This document shows positions 61,104 through 64,000 of a stretch of DNA of 64,000 nucleotides, piece by piece. The stretch lies in the NCBI GenBank assembly GCA_944320995.1, contig CALUJQ010000007.1, positions 1-64,000 of the forward strand, given 5' to 3'. A model generated the notes under the pieces. That model was not told the DNA's origin. It saw only the letters and a program-made list of their open reading frames with translations, and did not search any database. Position 1 is the first letter of the stretch. Every line of letters begins with the position of its first letter. The position numbers were made by a program, and so were the translations under genes. The stretch comes from an uncultured Barnesiella sp. GTDB lineage: Bacteria; Bacteroidota; Bacteroidia; Bacteroidales; Barnesiellaceae.

Positions 61104-64000
61104 ATGGCAAAACCGGTAGAGATAGAGGTACTGATGAAGGACCGCATGTCGGGGGCGCTCGACAAGGCGGGCCACAAGGTCGACGAACTGAAAGGCAAGG
61201 TGACCACCGCCAATGCGGAGTTGGACAGGCAGGCTCAGAAGCTGCGCGAATCGATAGCCGGACTCCGAGCGCAGATGGAGGAGTTGCGCAAGGCTGGGCA
61301 GACGGCCAACCCGAATCTCGACCAGAGCGAGAACATCGCCGAAATCGAGGCGCTTGAAAAGCAGATCGCCGAGTTGGAAGCCCGGTTGAAGCGGCTGGAC
61401 GATACCGCCGATAAGACGCAGCCGGTGCCCCGGGGCATGAACGGCGCCAAGGCGCAATTCAACGGTCTGAACATGAGTATCCAACAGATCGCCCGGGAGA
61501 TGCCCTCCTTGGCTATGGGTCCCCAGATGTTCTTTCTTGCCATCTCCAACAACCTGCCCATCTTCGCCGACGAGGTGCAAAGGGCGAAGCGTGAATATGA
61601 GGGTTTGGTGAAGTCCGGACAAAAGGGTGTACCCGTTTGGCGCCAAATTCTCAACTCTCTGCTTTCGTGGCAAACAGCTATGACCACAGGCATCATGTTG
61701 TTGGTCATGTACGGCAACGAGTTGGTCGACTGGGTTAAAGGTCTGTTCAGCGCCAAGGATGGAGTCGACGCCTTAAAAAAGGCCATGCAGGAGAAAAACG
61801 AGGTAGAAAAGGAGGGGCATGCCGTTTCTATACGCACCCGCGCCGAACTGGACAACACGATTCGCGAGTTGAGGGATTTTATAGGCACCAAAGAGCAGGA
61901 GAAGAGCAAGGTCGATGAGTTGAACCGTAAATATGGCGATGCCTTCGGCTCCTACAAAACATTGGCTGAATGGTATGATGTGCTTATACAAAAGGGTGAT
62001 GCCTATATTGAATCTTTGTTCAATCAGGCCAAGACCCAGTCGTATATAAAGAAGGCCGTAGAGGCTGACGAAAAGGCCAACGAAATACACAGCAAAGGCA
62101 AGGAAGAATACCGCCCGTTTTGGGGTGCTGGTGGAAAGGCCTACATGTTTTTGGGTGGAAGCAATATCGGTCACTACGGAAGCGACCCGGCTGAGACCGC
62201 TTTCAACAAGGCACTGCAAGAAATAGAGAATGAAAAGCAACACTATCTGAACCAAGCCGAATGGTTTCAGCAAGAATATTCTCGAATTACAAAAGAATCA
62301 GGACTTTCTGACTATCGGACGATTACGCCCGATAACAATCAAGAAGAAAATGCCGCCAAGAAACAGGCCGAGAAGAAAACGCAGGCACAACAAAAGTTGA
62401 ATGACGAGTTGCTGGCGTTAGAACGGCAGAATCAACAGAACTGGCTCGACTTGCAGGAAGATGGCACGCAGAAGCGGCTGGCACAGATAGAGGCCGACTA
62501 CGACCGGCAGAAATCTGAAATCGAGAAAAAGGCCCGTGAACTGGCCGAACTGAACAAGAAAGCCGGAATTGCCGGAATCAATGCCTCCGGGTTGACCGGC
62601 AGGCAGCAGGAGGAAATCGACCGCGCCAATACCCTCGCCGAAGATGCACGAGATAAGGAGCGCACGGCGGTTTACCGGAAAGAGGCCGCCGCCATGCGCG
62701 ACTATCTGAAAGAGTATGGCTCCTACCAGCAGCAGAAGCTGGCCATTGCCGAGGAGTATGCCGAAAAGATACGACAGGCACAGTCCGAGGGCGAGCGACT
62801 CTCTCTCGAAAAAGAGCGGGCCTCGGCCATCAACCGGCTGGAACTGTCGGCTATTCAACAGCAGATCGACTGGGGAAGCGTGTTCGGCAATTTCGGGGTG
62901 ATGTTCCGTGAACAGGTGCAGCCAACCATCGACCGGCTGAAGGCCATCGCCCAAAGCCAGGAGTTTCAGTCCTCGGCCGGCATCGACGAGAAAGAAACTT
63001 TGTATGGACTGATTTCCAATCTGCAACAGTCCGAGACGATTTGGGACGGGGAGATTTTCCGCCGCATCAACGATGACCTCGCATCCTATCAAAACGCCAT
63101 GCGCAACTATATGGCCGCACAACAGCGGGAACTCGAGGCTACCGAGGCATTGTCCACCGCCAAGGAAAAACTGAGAGAGGCCGAGAGTAGCGGCGACGCC
63201 CGAAGTATCGATGCGGCTGAACTCTATGTAGGGGAAGCTGCGAAGAACCTCAACAAAGCCTCGCAAGACGTCCAGCTGTTCGGCGCACAGGTACAAAGCA
63301 CCACGACCAACCTCCGGGAGTCCTCAGAACAAGCGGCCAGCATGTTCGTCAACCTCGAATCGGGAATTAGGAACCTTTCGTCGGGAAACCTCAGTGGCAT
63401 AGGTCAAGGCTTCATGCAACTCGACAAGTTGTTCAACGGCGGCAAACTCACCGAGCAACTCGGGGGCTCTCTTGCGAATGGCGTTGAGAAACTTTTCGGA
63501 AATAACAGTGCTATCGAGGCCCTACAAGAGGGGTTGGGAAATTCCGGCTTTGTTGGTTCTATCATTTCAGCCATACTTTCCATTCTGGACGATTTGGCCG
63601 AAGAGGGTGTGGGCGGAATCGTATCGGGATTAATAGATACCGTATTGGGGGCTGTCAGTGGCATTATCGACAACCTCTTTTCCTTAGAACTCTTTCAGCA
63701 GATTGGCGAATCTCTCCTAAAAGGGGTAGCCAATATCCTCGACGCAATTACCTTCGGTGGGTTGGGCAAACTGGCAGGGAATGGAGATAGCGACCCCCGC
63801 TTGGAGGAGGAGATGGAGCACCTGAGCAGCGCCAACGAGGCGCTGGCCTACTCCATAGACCGCCTCTCCGAAAAAATCGAGGAGGCCTCCGGACAGGAGG
63901 CGTCCGACCTCTACGAGGAGCAGAAGCGGCGCATCGACGAGTCCGAGGCCAACACCCGGCAGCAGATGCAGCGCGAGGGGGCGGCCTACACCAACGGCTT
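61104..64000 (+). CDS. Tail tape measure protein, 3' end outside window
   Basis: The frame stays open from ATG 61104 to the window end (965 codons seen). The N-terminal 120 residues are charged and coiled-coil-rich (VEIEVLMKDRMSGALDKAGHKVD). Hydrophobic segments follow (MTTGIMLLVMYGNELVDW and IISAILSILDDLAEEGVGGIV), together with long Gln/Glu/Lys helices between about 440 and 760. This fits a tape measure protein that sets tail length. It starts one base after the chaperone frame stop. Confidence 0.93.
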   Translation, partial: MAKPVEIEVLMKDRMSGALDKAGHKVDELKGKVTTANAELDRQAQKLRESIAGLRAQMEELRKAGQTANPNLDQSENIAEIEALEKQIAELEARLKRLDDTADKTQPVPRGMNGAKAQFNGLNMSIQQIAREMPSLAMGPQMFFLAISNNLPIFADEVQRAKREYEGLVKSGQKGVPVWRQILNSLLSWQTAMTTGIMLLVMYGNELVDWVKGLFSAKDGVDALKKAMQEKNEVEKEGHAVSIRTRAELDNTIRELRDFIGTKEQEKSKVDELNRKYGDAFGSYKTLAEWYDVLIQKGDAYIESLFNQAKTQSYIKKAVEADEKANEIHSKGKEEYRPFWGAGGKAYMFLGGSNIGHYGSDPAETAFNKALQEIENEKQHYLNQAEWFQQEYSRITKESGLSDYRTITPDNNQEENAAKKQAEKKTQAQQKLNDELLALERQNQQNWLDLQEDGTQKRLAQIEADYDRQKSEIEKKARELAELNKKAGIAGINASGLTGRQQEEIDRANTLAEDARDKERTAVYRKEAAAMRDYLKEYGSYQQQKLAIAEEYAEKIRQAQSEGERLSLEKERASAINRLELSAIQQQIDWGSVFGNFGVMFREQVQPTIDRLKAIAQSQEFQSSAGIDEKETLYGLISNLQQSETIWDGEIFRRINDDLASYQNAMRNYMAAQQRELEATEALSTAKEKLREAESSGDARSIDAAELYVGEAAKNLNKASQDVQLFGAQVQSTTTNLRESSEQAASMFVNLESGIRNLSSGNLSGIGQGFMQLDKLFNGGKLTEQLGGSLANGVEKLFGNNSAIEALQEGLGNSGFVGSIISAILSILDDLAEEGVGGIVSGLIDTVLGAVSGIIDNLFSLELFQQIGESLLKGVANILDAITFGGLGKLAGNGDSDPRLEEEMEHLSSANEALAYSIDRLSEKIEEASGQEASDLYEEQKRRIDESEANTRQQMQREGAAYTNG

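Larger units (their letters stand above)
37239..64000 (+). mobile_element. Mu-like transposable prophage, left 26.8 kb
   Basis: The left boundary is placed at TG in TATATGGGGCG, because the SusD frame is lost here and Mu-family ends begin with TG. The order is end sites, leftward repressor, rightward transposase A and B, GemA, DUF3164, KilA-N, head and packaging genes, capsid, lysis, tail. The right end and the expected 5-bp target duplication are beyond the window. Repeat-free boundary placement is accurate to a few bases only. Confidence 0.9.

Overview
The window is about 37 kb of a gut-type Bacteroidales chromosome followed by the left 26.8 kb of a Mu-like transposable prophage. The host assignment rests on SusC/SusD pairs, an ECF sigma/FecR pair, GH2 and GH29 enzymes, type IX secretion hallmarks, promoters of the TTTG-N19/20-TAnnTTTG type, and the cluster dnaN - exonuclease - coaBC - DUF4835 - recN - rlmB. 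The genus cannot be fixed from the sequence.

Host part: a tRNA-Leu(GAG) cut by the window edge; a zinc-ribbon membrane protein; a secreted GH2 enzyme; the dnaN-to-rlmB housekeeping operon; a small lipoprotein and an amidase; a hemerythrin-like protein overlapping a LuxR-type regulator with a degenerate receiver; a HAD phosphatase; a GH29 alpha-fucosidase; a LytS/LytTR two-component pair divergent from a complete RND efflux operon; a type IX secretion cargo candidate; and a PUL-like operon (ECF sigma, FecR, susC1, susD1, susC2, susD2). Two of its genes are damaged. susC1 has two in-frame TAA codons 17 codons apart, and susD2 is cut by the prophage.

Prophage part (37239 to the window end, right end not seen): the left end has three copies of a TTCGAAGCGGTTTTTTTG-type site, like the L1/L2/L3 transposase sites of Mu. 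A leftward repressor operon follows (LexA-like S24 repressor plus an unknown gene). Then comes a rightward early operon with MuA-type transposase, MuB-type ATPase, many small ORFs, GemA and DUF3164 proteins. A structured RNA with a partly duplicated 3' half precedes a KilA-N gene. The head-packaging genes (tail completion proteins, gpF-like head protein, DUF935 portal, DUF1320, TerL, TerS) are on the minus strand. A divergent control region separates them from a plus-strand block of ClpP-like maturation protease, capsid protein with a C-terminal BACON-like domain, endolysin, overlapping spanin-like genes, tail tube, a frameshifted tail assembly chaperone and the tape measure protein (cut by the window end).

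The least explained items are two untranslated elements in the prophage: the candidate RNA before the KilA-N gene, and a plus-strand tRNA-like RNA with its own promoter inside the minus-strand head block. The general layout resembles the transposable Bacteroides phages of the Hankyphage type. That comparison is from memory, not from a search.
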